Notes: generated from the sequence alone by a model not told the origin. Numbered from the stretch's first letter, positions 53,312-61,781 are shown. The stretch: DNA of 64,000 nucleotides from Dehalobacter sp. 12DCB1 (GCF_004343605.1 NZ_POSF01000013.1:186001-250000), one strand, 5' to 3'. Numbers and translations: made by a program.

Positions 53312-53732
53312 TCACCTCTCCATAATCTGTTACGAGTGCACATGTAACTTTTAATGTTGCATTCTCCAAATTAACATTAAGATTTTTTACTTCTGTAATG
53401 TTTGGATTGACAAGTAAAGCCTCAGAGATGTACCGTTTTGCTTCACTCAGGGTCGCCTCTTTACTCAGACTTTGGCCAAAAAGGTTTTCCAGTTCGTGAC
53501 CGTAATCCCAGGAGTACGCCAGATATCTACATCTTGGTACCCGCAAGGCTTTCATCGCCCAGATTTTCACTGCATCCTGCCCGGTTACGGTGCTTAGCTT
53601 TCCGTCGACCAATTGAAAACAGTCGCGGTCGAAATCCCAGGCGTACTCCCTCTGTATGGTTGTTTGATTGCTTGCTGTGGAATTTTCCTTTGTAACTGTT
53701 TCCAGAATAAATGGGAAAATTGATTCACCCAT
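53298..53732 (-). CDS. xkdS: Baseplate protein XkdS family (DUF2634, gp25-like)
   Basis: 144 residues. Matches the gp25/DUF2634 pattern: YAWDFDRDCFQLVDGKLSTVTGQDAVKIWAMKAL, RYLAYSWDYGHELENLFGQ. A conserved component joining tube and wedge. It overlaps XkdR by 8 nt and XkdT by 14 nt. Confidence 0.82.
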   Translation of the reverse strand: MGESIFPFILETVTKENSTASNQTTIQREYAWDFDRDCFQLVDGKLSTVTGQDAVKIWAMKALRVPRCRYLAYSWDYGHELENLFGQSLSKEATLSEAKRYISEALLVNPNITEVKNLNVNLENATLKVTCALVTDYGEVNVVV

Positions 53733-54072
53733 TTGGGCTCACCACCTTGCTTAAGACGATATAGGTTTGCTCTCTTTCTAAAGGAAGTAAAGCGACCAGA
53801 GCACCTTTTTGCAGACAACTCTCAATCTGAAGTACGCCCTCCGTCGTTTCGCCGTAACCTTCGGTTGTGGTTAGGATAGCCTGACGGTCATGATCAAGAA
53901 GGACATCGGACATTAGCAAGTTTTCTGAATCCAGCTGCAGGTCCCCCATTTTAATCCGGAGCTTCGGCGGTGGATTTGTCACCTGGCCGATACAGATATA
54001 GGGTGGATTATACTTTGATCCCTGATCCTGTATAAGCATTACCAGTTCTGAATAGGGGTTTTTTGGTTCCAT
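53725..54072 (-). CDS. xkdR: Tail protein XkdR family (DUF2577)
   Basis: 115 residues with an OB-like beta-rich fold: PYICIGQVTNPPPKLRIKMGDLQLDSENLLMSD, then GALVALLPLEREQTYIVLSKV at the C-terminus, as in DUF2577 proteins between XkdQ and XkdS. Probable tube-to-baseplate or spike component. ATG 54072 follows AGGAGGATC. Confidence 0.78.
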   Translation of the reverse strand: MEPKNPYSELVMLIQDQGSKYNPPYICIGQVTNPPPKLRIKMGDLQLDSENLLMSDVLLDHDRQAILTTTEGYGETTEGVLQIESCLQKGALVALLPLEREQTYIVLSKVVSPNG

Positions 54073-54090
54073 GTTGATCCTCCTGTTTGC

Positions 54091-55044
54091 TTATTCGATA
54101 TTGCTGAATTTCAGCCCGAGGTCCATCATATAGCTGCCATCCTGCCAGGTATGGGCATCCGTCGCGATTTCAAACAACCCCTTGAGTCCTGTAAACGGTT
54201 CTAGAATCTTTACTGATTTACCGGTAAGACATTCACTGTTCCCCAGGACGGAAATATTTCCGTTCCGTTCCAATCCTTTCAGCATGCTTTTCGCTACAGT
54301 TTTTGGATCGCTGCCGGCTTCCTTTTGATAAATTTCCTGAAGAACACCGTATTTCTTCATCCATTCTTGGCTCTCGACTTTACCCAGACTGTCTCCATTA
54401 TCGTTATAGATCATGACCCGGTTGATCATATTTTCAATACTTTCAGAATAAGTGGCATCCGTAATATTCAGATTCGACCCAATAACTAGAGATGCTGTAA
54501 TCGCTGTAATCGTCCCTTTTTCGAGTACAAACAACTTTCCATTCTGCATTTGGACGTTGTATCTTTTGCCGTTTTGCTTGCCCGCTGCTGTATAAGCCGC
54601 TGTAATAATCTCATACGGACTTTGCGCATTGACAAGCAGGTTTTGGATGATACCGGTTTTCTTGAGTTCCCCGACTGAAAGAACAAAATCACTGGCGATC
54701 CTGGCTGCAATCGATTCAGCCGTAGTCTTCTTAAAGTTATAGGTTGCTTTAGATTTAAGTAAGTAAATTAAGCTGTCATAGGCCGTCACGCGGATCATAT
54801 GGTTTGACCTGGATCTTTCCTGGTAAAAAATAACCCCTGCAAACAGCTCAACTCCGTTATCATCCAACAGTTTGAGCATGTTGCCCGGGCTTAAGCTTAT
54901 TTTCGGGATGTTTTCATCCGTTGAGGCGGTCACTTCAAGTTCCATCTTTCGGGCTGCTTGTTTTTCATCTCCGCTCCAGACAATTTTTTTGATTAGCTGG
55001 GTGATGTCGGTCCTTTGGCTGGGTTCAATCAAATAGATTTTCAT
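54091..55044 (-). CDS. xkdQ: Tail hub protein XkdQ family
   Basis: 317 residues, gp27-like hub/late-control-D-type protein. Seen: [63 protein letters not shown] and a C-terminal [14 protein letters not shown]. It forms the hub on which tube and spike dock. It overlaps XkdP by 4 nt. Full length for the family. Confidence 0.85.
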   Translation of the reverse strand: MKIYLIEPSQRTDITQLIKKIVWSGDEKQAARKMELEVTASTDENIPKISLSPGNMLKLLDDNGVELFAGVIFYQERSRSNHMIRVTAYDSLIYLLKSKATYNFKKTTAESIAARIASDFVLSVGELKKTGIIQNLLVNAQSPYEIITAAYTAAGKQNGKRYNVQMQNGKLFVLEKGTITAITASLVIGSNLNITDATYSESIENMINRVMIYNDNGDSLGKVESQEWMKKYGVLQEIYQKEAGSDPKTVAKSMLKGLERNGNISVLGNSECLTGKSVKILEPFTGLKGLFEIATDAHTWQDGSYMMDLGLKFSNIE

Positions 55045-55670
55045 AGCTTCAGCACCTGCCCGGCATAGATCAGATTTGGATTCTTGATGTTGTTCTTCGC
55101 TGCCAGAGTTGGATACTTTGCTCCATCGCCATAGAACCTTTTAGCAATAGCCCACAAAGTATCTCCTGATTTTACGATGTAGGATGGGGGCACATTTCTG
55201 TCGGATGATCTGGAGTTTTGGGATTGCGATGGACTTGTCGAAGATGTTGTTGATTCCGTCTGCGCAGTGATTTGCCGATATTCCTTCAGTTCAAGTATGA
55301 AATAAACATCTCCGGTACCTTCTCCCTTTTCGCCGTATTGAAATCTCTCAATGGACGCCGAAATATTGATGTCCGTTGATGTAATGATCAGTCTGACCGG
55401 TTTCCCAGACTTCCTCCAGCTTTCAATGCGACCAACACAGTCATAAGGAGACGGGAATCCGCTATACTGGCAAAAATAATACTCTTCCTTGGGAAAGAAA
55501 GAGTTCAAGGTGATTGTCGCCAGCTTTTCTTTGCCGATCAGGTTGATTTCCCCTGCATCCTGTATGTTAACTGTTGTATTCAGATTGCCCTGAGTAATAT
55601 CAAAGGAGGACGGCGGGATCGGAAGCTGCAGTGTCTCTGTATTATTGTAGTTCTTGAGCCAAAATTCCAA
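55041..55670 (-). CDS. xkdP: LysM tail protein XkdP family
   Basis: 209 residues. The N-terminal tail domain ([38 protein letters not shown]) is followed by a Ser/Thr/Gln linker (about 138-158) and a C-terminal LysM ([30 protein letters not shown]). It likely anchors the hub to the tape measure. The start is TTG 55670 after GGGAGGTAAA. Confidence 0.88.
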   Translation of the reverse strand: MEFWLKNYNNTETLQLPIPPSSFDITQGNLNTTVNIQDAGEINLIGKEKLATITLNSFFPKEEYYFCQYSGFPSPYDCVGRIESWRKSGKPVRLIITSTDINISASIERFQYGEKGEGTGDVYFILELKEYRQITAQTESTTSSTSPSQSQNSRSSDRNVPPSYIVKSGDTLWAIAKRFYGDGAKYPTLAAKNNIKNPNLIYAGQVLKL

Positions 55671-55690
55671 TGTGATTTACCTCCCTACTG

Positions 55691-56605
55691 CTAAGCCATA
55701 TTTACAGCTGCCATCTTAATTTTACCGACAAGGGCATTAGCGACCCTGTCGATATCGGCCTGTTCACGAACAATGATCGTGTCCGAAAGTTTAGCGATGC
55801 TGACCGAACCAAAACCTGAGCGTATATTGTTGGTTTCTCTTTTGGTCAGAACAGATTCGCCTTCATGCAGGAGGGCAGGATAGTTATCATAAGGGACGCG
55901 GGGGATGCCGATGGCAAATTGTTTCGTATTATTTTTTTTCCCTTGACCAACAACTCCTATCCCTGTTGAATTAAATAGTTTTTGTAGCAAATTATCTATT
56001 ATTGTTGCAGCAATTGATCCGACAACAACTGATATAACCGCTAGCGCTAAGGGATTCACTGCAAGGCTGCCTAATAACCCTGCAAACCCAAGGGAAGCAC
56101 CTAGCGTTCCCAGTCTCCCCACTAATATTTTGGGAATTTGTTTTATCATTTGTTTTACTAAACTTGAAAAAATCCCTTCAAATATGGAGCTCAATCCAAC
56201 CTTTCCGAAAATTTCAAGTTTGTCCTTAAATCCAAGTGTGCCTTTTTCCTTTTTTGCCGTAGCTATCTCATACATTATTTGTGGAAGAATAGTTAACGGT
56301 TTAGTATGACCTTTCACAAAAAATTTCTGGGATTTTTTCAGTTCTTTTAAAGCGGTTTCAGAAAGCCAATCGTCAAAAATAGAATACATTCTTTGTATAT
56401 TATCAATGATAAAGCTGCCTAGATGCGTCGGTTTAGATTGTTTTTTTTGAGAAGGAGATTTATTTTTTTGGTTTTCAATATTATTGTATAACGCATAGCG
56501 ATTAAAATATGGATTAGAATTTATTAGGTTACTGCGATATTTCTGACCTTTGCTTAATTCCTGTAAAAAATTCCCCCTTAAAGTTGTATCTTGCAAAATA
56601 ATCAC
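55691..56605 (-). CDS. Short tape measure protein
   Basis: 304 residues. The C-terminal third matches tape-measure ends: IGIPRVPYDNYPALLHEGESVLTKRE, then a segment with REQADIDRVANALV. A hydrophobic glycine/alanine stretch (about 165-225) precedes it. Tape measures of contractile tails are normally far longer, so the predicted tail is very short, or the gene is an internal deletion. It is AT-richer than its neighbours. The start is uncertain (GTG 56605 or TTG 56596, the latter placed after AGGTGA). Confidence 0.6.
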   Translation of the reverse strand: MIILQDTTLRGNFLQELSKGQKYRSNLINSNPYFNRYALYNNIENQKNKSPSQKKQSKPTHLGSFIIDNIQRMYSIFDDWLSETALKELKKSQKFFVKGHTKPLTILPQIMYEIATAKKEKGTLGFKDKLEIFGKVGLSSIFEGIFSSLVKQMIKQIPKILVGRLGTLGASLGFAGLLGSLAVNPLALAVISVVVGSIAATIIDNLLQKLFNSTGIGVVGQGKKNNTKQFAIGIPRVPYDNYPALLHEGESVLTKRETNNIRSGFGSVSIAKLSDTIIVREQADIDRVANALVGKIKMAAVNMA

Positions 56606-56717
56606 CTAGCTTTCAATTGTTCTTATAAAGCATTTAATAATATTTTTAACAATAAATAAACTTTAGCATCAAGAGTACTCGTTTTCTGGCATAAACCTCG
56701 ATAATCCAAGGTATTAT

Positions 56718-56873
56718 TTATTGTTCAACTTTTAATTCCCGAATCTCCTTCTCATAAAACGCCCTGATTACAAGCTTTTCTCCATACGGCAGCGAGGCAA
56801 GCACGGATGGACGGATGCCTTTGGTTACCCAATAGTAGTACAGCATTTCTGCCCAGCCATCCGTGCTGATTAG
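56718..56873 (-). CDS. XkdN -1 frameshift extension
   Basis: Second frame of the tail assembly chaperone. After the slip, reading continues CTA ATC AGC to TAA at 56718, adding 51 residues (ISTDGWAEMLYYYWVTKG, then ASLPYGEKLVIRAFYEKEI). It has no start codon or ribosome site of its own. Analogous to gpGT of lambda, it would be made only by frameshifting and would recruit tube protein to the tape measure. Confidence 0.75.
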   Translation of the reverse strand, partial: LISTDGWAEMLYYYWVTKGIRPSVLASLPYGEKLVIRAFYEKEIRELKVEQ

Positions 56874-56879
56874 TTTTTT
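56801..56879 (-). promoter_or_regulatory. Programmed -1 ribosomal frameshift signal
   Basis: The slippery heptamer A AAA AAC (minus strand, 56879-56873) is in zero frame just before the TAA of XkdN. Six nucleotides later begins GCACGGATGG (56857-56866), which pairs with CCATCCGTGC (56801-56810); one further A-T pair makes 11 bp. Slippery site, spacer and stem all match dnaX-type and phage signals. Confidence 0.75.
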
Positions 56880-57274
56880 ATTTCTTTAATCACGTCGTCT
56901 CCGAAGCCGCTAATTTCGGAAATAACATTGAAAATCATTACAATCTCACCCGGAAGCAGCAGTTTTTTTACTAGCTCAGCCGGTGTGGGAACTTTAAAAT
57001 GGGCCATAAGCTCCTTATCTTTTAAATTCGGCTCAATCACACCTGCCAGTACCGTGGCCATCTGGACTTCTCCCATGTCGATCCCCTGAATCTGGCTATT
57101 GGTAAAGTCAGCAGCGGCTTCCTGGATTTCATTATATTTAGACGGCGATAACGCTTGACAGGTAAATACCGCCTGACCGCCAAACAAGGCGGAGAGTCTT
57201 GGTATTTCAACTTTCCGAATTGGAAGCTTGAATTGATCTGTATCTGCTTTTAACAGCAGTTCCAATGTATTCAT
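56870..57274 (-). CDS. xkdN: Tail assembly chaperone XkdN family
   Basis: 134 residues, XkdN/gp14-like chaperone. Seen: LELLLKADTDQFKLPIRKVEIPRLSALFG, FTCQALSPSKYNEIQEAA, FKVPTPAELVKKLLLPGEI, ISGFGDDVIKEI. The stop lies in a -1 slippery context so two products are expected. AAAGGAATT precedes the ATG. About 290 nt separate it from the tube gene, and that gap holds a large palindromic repeat. Confidence 0.82.
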   Translation of the reverse strand: MNTLELLLKADTDQFKLPIRKVEIPRLSALFGGQAVFTCQALSPSKYNEIQEAAADFTNSQIQGIDMGEVQMATVLAGVIEPNLKDKELMAHFKVPTPAELVKKLLLPGEIVMIFNVISEISGFGDDVIKEIKN

Positions 57275-57415
57275 TTTTTTTAATTCCTTTCATATCTATT
57301 TTACTTTCCGACACCCAAGATAAGCCTTGCCCAGCGTTGGCGCGGTAGCTGAGCATGCAAATCTTTTCTAGCCGGAATTTCAAAGTACAGCTTGCACTGA
57401 CCTCTGATTGAGTCT

Positions 57416-57511
57416 CCGTAATGGATGGCCAGCGTCAAGCGGAGCACGATGCGAAGCGCGGGATTTTGTGTCAAGGATGACACAACGACCGAAAGCGGCC
57501 ATCCATTACGG
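57416..57511. repeat. Copy 2 of interspersed palindromic element, within the tail operon
   Basis: Perfect 15-bp arms CCGTAATGGATGGCC (57416-57430) and its complement (57497-57511) enclose a second hairpin TTGTGTCA-AGGA-TGACACAA (57466-57485) and the 21-mer shared with 36.6 kb (57438-57458). The wider gap 57275-57565 has no gene I can support. The frame across it is a shadow of the repeat. Confidence 0.75.
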
Positions 57512-57565
57512 TGACTACCCAAAAAAAACAAATGTATCACTGTTGAAAAAACTAACAAAATTTTT

Positions 57566-58012
57566 CTACGCTTGAACCAGCGCAGGATCAATCACATCCA
57601 GCAAATCAAAATCGCTGAAGGTAAACGGGATCGTTTCCTCACCGTTTTTTCCTGCTTCCCAGTCAGCCAGGGACACTTCGTCAAACATCACGTTCTTTAG
57701 GACAATACGTTCCGAACCATAGGCATCGGGATCGGCCAGCTTGGAAACAATCGTGCAGGTGGTTCCCTTGCCATTTTTGATGTCCTGCGCGATCTTATTG
57801 ATCATCCGGCTGGAAACCTTATGAAGCTTCAGGCTTCCTTTGCCTTCCCATCCGGTGACCTTATATCCTTTTGCCATTCGGCCACAGATCTGAACATCAC
57901 TTTTCATCAGATTAATCTTGGCCTGAAGGCCGCTGCATTCAGCCACCTTTTCATCATCCAGCCAAATTTCGCCATGGGTTCCGTTCATAATTCTATCGGG
58001 ACTCAGTGCCAT
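57566..58012 (-). CDS. xkdM: Tail tube protein (XkdM family)
   Basis: 148 residues, main tube protein of contractile tails: MNGTHGEIWLDDEKVAECSGLQAKI, RMAKGYKVTGWEGKGSLKLHKVSS, and the typical FTFSDFDLLDVID end. Hexameric rings stack inside the sheath. Follows the sheath gene by 43 nt. Confidence 0.9.
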   Translation of the reverse strand: MALSPDRIMNGTHGEIWLDDEKVAECSGLQAKINLMKSDVQICGRMAKGYKVTGWEGKGSLKLHKVSSRMINKIAQDIKNGKGTTCTIVSKLADPDAYGSERIVLKNVMFDEVSLADWEAGKNGEETIPFTFSDFDLLDVIDPALVQA

Positions 58013-58055
58013 AATTTTTCTCCCCTTTTCTTATTTATAAATAAATATCTATCTA

Positions 58056-59120
58056 CTAGATGCTGATTTTCAGTTCAAAGTCTTCGATCGCATCCACGAT
58101 TTTGATCGGTCCGGAAAGGAAGATCTTGTCTCCGGTATTGGCCTCTTTGATTTGCTGATCTGTCATCGTACTGGTATCTACCCCGGCGGACTGCAGATAA
58201 GTTTTCTGGGCAGTAATGTCGATATCGACAGAATTTTTTCCACGGTCCAACAGTTGCTGATTTTCCAGAGATTCGTAGTAGGCCCGGATCGCGGTAATCA
58301 GCAGGCATTTATTGTCATAGGTATTAGGCAGTTTCCCAATATACGCATCATTCGTGGTCTTCTTAATATCGGCATAGATCATATCCATGATATCCACAAG
58401 CTTAATCTTCTTAAAGGCTGCACCTTTATCCGCAGTCGTCGTAGTCAGACTGTTGACAGCGCGCGCAATCTTCACCTTTTCTCCATCATTCATCAGCACC
58501 AGTTTCCCGGCATCGATCGCCGTGTCAAACTGACTGTTTGTTAAATGCGGAACATCGTCAACTTCGGACAAGACCTGGAACGTCGAACTGATTGAAAGCG
58601 GATTTCCTGCCAAAATCCCAGCAATCCTGGAGCAGTAATTTGCCGCGCTGTATGTGGATCCGCCGATCACGATACTATCTGTGGCAAAATTGATAATTCC
58701 TTCGTGGTCGGCAGCCGCATTCGGCAGAACGGCTTTAACTCTGAGGTTCTGCGTGTCCCTTAAGCCTTTGAGCCAGGTTGCCATTGAAGCGGCATCAACC
58801 GAGCTGATCCCAGGGACTGTTAGATAGTTCCATTGCGACCCTTCCAAATAGGTCTGGGCATCCGTGTAATTCTCGGCTGTGGTTGGTAGGATATAGACCA
58901 ACAGCTTCAGCGGTGGATTCACCCCGCCGGTAAAGGCCAGCTGGAGCTGTTCCTTGTTCGCGGTGCTGAGATCTGCGGGAATATCACTGCTCGTTTCGTA
59001 GACATTGGCTCCGTTGTGGACACTATCTTTCAGGATTAGCGCCACAATTCCGCGCTCTCCTCGGAGGATGGCTGTGTTTGCAGCCTCCTGAAACAAAATG
59101 TTGATTTTGGGTAATGGCAT
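58056..59120 (-). CDS. xkdK: Tail sheath protein (XkdK family)
   Basis: 354 residues, contractile sheath. Typical of the family: MPLPKINILFQEAANTAILRGERGIVALILKD, KLLVYILPTT, the VRTADKGAAFKKIKLVDIMDMIYADIKKT-like stretch, and GDKIFLSGPIKIVDAIEDFELKISI at the C-terminus. It lacks the extra surface domains of many phage sheaths, giving the minimal form seen in bacteriocin-like particles of Clostridia. Good ribosome site. Confidence 0.92.
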   Translation of the reverse strand: MPLPKINILFQEAANTAILRGERGIVALILKDSVHNGANVYETSSDIPADLSTANKEQLQLAFTGGVNPPLKLLVYILPTTAENYTDAQTYLEGSQWNYLTVPGISSVDAASMATWLKGLRDTQNLRVKAVLPNAAADHEGIINFATDSIVIGGSTYSAANYCSRIAGILAGNPLSISSTFQVLSEVDDVPHLTNSQFDTAIDAGKLVLMNDGEKVKIARAVNSLTTTTADKGAAFKKIKLVDIMDMIYADIKKTTNDAYIGKLPNTYDNKCLLITAIRAYYESLENQQLLDRGKNSVDIDITAQKTYLQSAGVDTSTMTDQQIKEANTGDKIFLSGPIKIVDAIEDFELKISI

Positions 59121-59217
59121 ATTTTTTGCCTCCTTTTTATTTCCAATTTCATTAATCTGACTACTTTAATTAAAACAGGTTACAATTAAAAACGTTTATA
59201 CCCTCTCAAAAACGTGT

Positions 59218-59655
59218 TTACATATCAAACTGAATTTGCATACTTCCGGCTAGCTCAGCCTGTCCGGAAGGCTCCGGTCTGCTTTCGGTGGTATCAAGGT
59301 TAAATCCAAGATAAATTTCTTTTCCTTTCGGTCCTCCGGTGATTTGCCGGATCTTGATTTTCCTATCCCCGACACTGAAGAAACCGCTGCTGAATAACTC
59401 CCGGATGTTTTCGTAGACTGTATACTGCATCGCTTTGTCAGGGTTGTTATTGGCATTCAACGCCGCATTAAAAATGACATATAAAATAATGTTTCGGGCA
59501 TAAAAACGCTGGTTCTTATCTGTCTGTGTTTCCTGAATAAAGACCACAGAAAAAGAAGGTCTGCTAAAGCCTTCCTGTATCTCTTCCAGATAGATGTCAT
59601 AATCCGGATAAGCGGTCTGGACCAGACTGCTGACCGCATCAATGATTGCTTGCAT
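59218..59655 (-). CDS. Tail terminator/completion protein (DUF6838-like)
   Basis: 145 residues: MQAIIDAVSSLVQTAYPDYDIYLEEI, FSVVFIQETQ, FSVGDRKIKIRQITGG, ending in SMQIQFDM. A small alpha/beta protein at the start of the structural block, where the tail terminator of PBSX-like modules stands. It should cap the head-proximal end of the tube, which matters because no neck or head genes exist. AGGAGG precedes the ATG. Confidence 0.65.
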   Translation of the reverse strand: MQAIIDAVSSLVQTAYPDYDIYLEEIQEGFSRPSFSVVFIQETQTDKNQRFYARNIILYVIFNAALNANNNPDKAMQYTVYENIRELFSSGFFSVGDRKIKIRQITGGPKGKEIYLGFNLDTTESRPEPSGQAELAGSMQIQFDM

Positions 59656-59769
59656 TTTTTTGTTCTTACCTCCTTTCCACCAAATCTATATTTTATGCAC
59701 CCCGGCCCCTCCCTGCCTTCTGGATTGCATCGTACCCGCCGTTTCCAGCACTCCGTTTTAATACTTAAA

Positions 59770-59794
59770 ATAAAAACGCCCTTACAAGGACGTT
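59770..59794 (-). terminator. Terminator in the structural-operon leader
   Basis: AACGTCCTT-GT-AAGGGCGTT (minus strand) plus a T-rich run, upstream of the tail terminator gene. It would stop transcription from the lysis genes, and also from the shared element just upstream, unless antiterminated. Confidence 0.65.
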
Positions 59795-59805
59795 CCAATT
59801 AAGTT

Positions 59806-59822
59806 ACCAAACTATGTTTGGT
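59806..59822. repeat. 17-bp palindrome in the structural leader
   Basis: ACCAAAC-TAT-GTTTGGT, perfect 7-bp arms, between the promoter-like element and the terminator. Possible protein or RNA recognition site. Confidence 0.5.
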
Positions 59823-59830
59823 GTGATTCT

Positions 59831-59895
59831 CACTGTACTCAGCATACCCGAAATCTTGCTTCAAAATCGGCAAATAACCGGAAAAAGTTCGGAAA
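59831..59895 (-). promoter_or_regulatory. Shared 65-bp promoter-like element, copy B (structural genes)
   Basis: On the minus strand: TTTCCGAACTTTTTCC, later TTTGCCGA, then after 19 nt GTATGCT and after 3 nt TACAGTG. All four blocks and all spacings equal those of copy A at 61782-61846, while intervening bases differ. It probably binds the cassette's sigma-like regulators. Confidence 0.7.
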
Positions 59896-59917
59896 ACTTT
59901 ATCCGTTAAAAACCTTA

Positions 59918-60349
59918 TTATCCAGATATGTTATTTGAATTAGATATGTTTTTTGCCTCAGATGATCCTTGGTTTTCGAGATTATTTCTCAAATTCTCTT
60001 TATCCATGGCCTGCAAAACAGCTTTCTCCTTCGTTGGAGCCACAATATAGTCATGCGCGGCTCCGGCGATCAACGCAACAAGAAAAGCATTAATGACGGC
60101 CAGTCCAATGTTTTCAGCACTAACTTCTTCCCGAATGACCAGTGTCCAAATAATAATCAGGAAGGAAATCAGGACAGAGGACGGACGCACGATCCAGTCC
60201 CCTGACCCGTCTTTGGAAATTCTCTTTCCCAATATTTTCAGGTAATCTTTCAGGAAAGATACAATGACGTAGACAGCAATTACTGTACCACCGAGTGATG
60301 AAAGATCCTGCAGGGTAAAAAAAGTCTGGGGCAACGTAATCGTATCCAT
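59918..60349 (-). CDS. Phage holin-like protein
   Basis: 143 residues from MDTITLPQTFFTL with three hydrophobic segments (about 18-37, 62-80, 88-108) and a charged C-terminus (KEKAVLQAMDKENLRNNL). Holin topology, next to the endolysin. AAGGAGGAAG precedes ATG 60349; the longer frame to 60382 overlaps the endolysin stop and is rejected. Confidence 0.72.
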   Translation of the reverse strand: MDTITLPQTFFTLQDLSSLGGTVIAVYVIVSFLKDYLKILGKRISKDGSGDWIVRPSSVLISFLIIIWTLVIREEVSAENIGLAVINAFLVALIAGAAHDYIVAPTKEKAVLQAMDKENLRNNLENQGSSEAKNISNSNNISG

Positions 60350-60359
60350 AACTTCCTCC

Positions 60360-61067
60360 TTACTTTCCTTTACATAGATCAAGCACTTTTTGGCAGGTAT
60401 CGTAGCGATCCATGCCGATGATATTGATTGATTTTGCTACTACCTGATAATTGTTGCCGATCACATAAACTTTTTCTGCACAGTCAATAAACTCTTTTGT
60501 CACATTCGCAAGGTAACATACCGGTGCCTTCAGATAATCTGCCAGATAAGCTGCTGCTCTCTCATCCGGACCCGGATTACATAAAATGATATTTTGAACC
60601 ATCTTTTTTCCCTCCTCACTTGAATTCGCAGAAAGACTTTTTACAGGCCCTTCTTCATTCTCCATCCCTAGAAACACAGCTGGATCAATTTCATGATTGT
60701 TTGTCCACGGCGCTCTCCTGACCTCAAAATGAAGATGAGGGCCGGTGGTGTTTCCGGTTCTGCCCATCATACCGAGAATGGTTCCTTCATTGAGTGTCTG
60801 TCCGCGGGTCACCTTCATGGAGGCAAGATGGGCATGGATCAGATCGTAATTGCCATTCCTGGTTCTCAGGATAACGTAATTTCCCCACCCTGTCGGATCT
60901 GCACCCTGACCACCGGCATAGGCTGCCTTAATGACAGTGCCTGCAACAACAGCATATATCACTTTATTTTCTGAAATCAGATCAATTCCCTGGTGATAAC
61001 CTTTACCATATACACTGTTTCTGACACCATAGGGGTAAGATACGCTTGCTGATTTTAAAGGCATCAT
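60360..61067 (-). CDS. M23-family endolysin with CWB2-like C-terminus
   Basis: 235 residues. The M23/LytM peptidase domain (about 10-140) has the zinc-site motifs GKGYHQGIDLIS, HAHLASMKVTRGQ and GPHLHFEVRR. The C-terminal 80 residues (NIILCNPGPDERAAAYLADYL, VYVIGNN, IGMDRYDTCQKVLDL) resemble one cell-wall-binding repeat 2. It would cleave peptidoglycan cross-links at release. I start at ATG 61067 (MMPLKSASVSYP) after AAAGGTGGG; upstream ATGs lack a site and overlap a terminator. Confidence 0.8.
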   Translation of the reverse strand: MMPLKSASVSYPYGVRNSVYGKGYHQGIDLISENKVIYAVVAGTVIKAAYAGGQGADPTGWGNYVILRTRNGNYDLIHAHLASMKVTRGQTLNEGTILGMMGRTGNTTGPHLHFEVRRAPWTNNHEIDPAVFLGMENEEGPVKSLSANSSEEGKKMVQNIILCNPGPDERAAAYLADYLKAPVCYLANVTKEFIDCAEKVYVIGNNYQVVAKSINIIGMDRYDTCQKVLDLCKGK

Positions 61068-61095
61068 CCGCTTTCCCACCTTTCCGATAGACCAA

Positions 61096-61150
61096 AGAAA
61101 ATAAGACCTGTCCTTCATTAGATAAATATTCATAAAGTATCAGGTCTTAT
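61096..61150 (-). terminator. Terminator between regulator and lysis genes
   Basis: ATAAGACCTG / CAGGTCTTAT, perfect 10-bp arms 30 nt apart, followed on the minus strand by TTTTCTTT. It would separate the second regulator from the endolysin. Confidence 0.6.
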
Positions 61151-61184
61151 ACATTAATATGTGGCTTGTCTCATTCTTGTGCGA

Positions 61185-61730
61185 TTAGCCGGACTTAACA
61201 AGGTGTTTTACTTTCAAATAATCCCTAAGTTTCTGGTTAATGTTTTTCCGGCGATATCTTATGGTCTTTTCGTCCATATTCAATGCCAGTCCGATTTGCA
61301 AATTACTTTTTCTTTTTAAACCATAATACTGTTCACAAATCATTCGTTCCACGGGATCCAGCAAGTTTAGCGCAAAACCAATCCCCTCAATGGAAGATTC
61401 CAGATGCATGATCTCCATTTTTAGCCTAATCTTTTTTTCAAGCAAAATCACAAGCTCCCTTTGCGATTTTTCCATGGAGCGTGTAAATTCCGCATAAGCT
61501 TGCGCAGTTGGATCACAGATCAGGCCGTTTCCTCCTCCCAGGACGGGACGATAGCTCGAAACTGTTCCTTTGGAAGGAATAAGCTGATTTACATCCAATA
61601 ATATTCTTCTGATATCTTCGGCATTCTTTTCCACTGCTTCCAAAGCTCTTTTCTTGACCTGCAGTTCATCTAATTTCCGGTAATAGCTTTGCAAGGCGGC
61701 TTCCATACCTTTCATAGCGGTGTCGTTCAT
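61185..61730 (-). CDS. Sigma-70 region 4-like regulator 1 (Xpf-like)
   Basis: 181 residues from MNDTAMKGMEAALQSYYRKL. The C-terminal region (about 125-175: LDPVERMICEQYYGLKRKSNLQIGLALNMDEKTIRYRRKNINQKLRDYL) is a sigma region 4-type helix-turn-helix. The N-terminal part is helical and unlike classical sigma-2. PBSX uses Xpf, a sigma-like activator, in the same position. ATG 61730 follows GGAGAGTGAAC. Close paralogue of the next gene. Confidence 0.75.
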   Translation of the reverse strand: MNDTAMKGMEAALQSYYRKLDELQVKKRALEAVEKNAEDIRRILLDVNQLIPSKGTVSSYRPVLGGGNGLICDPTAQAYAEFTRSMEKSQRELVILLEKKIRLKMEIMHLESSIEGIGFALNLLDPVERMICEQYYGLKRKSNLQIGLALNMDEKTIRYRRKNINQKLRDYLKVKHLVKSG

Positions 61731-61781
61731 GTTCACTCTCCTCTCCAGTTGTTCGTGTATGTTCTTTATGGAGAATACTTC

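Noticed and set aside
57301-57591. 96-codon minus-strand frame between tube and chaperone genes
   Set aside because: It lies across the palindromic repeat, overlaps the tube gene and has no ribosome site, so I treat it as a shadow of the repeat.
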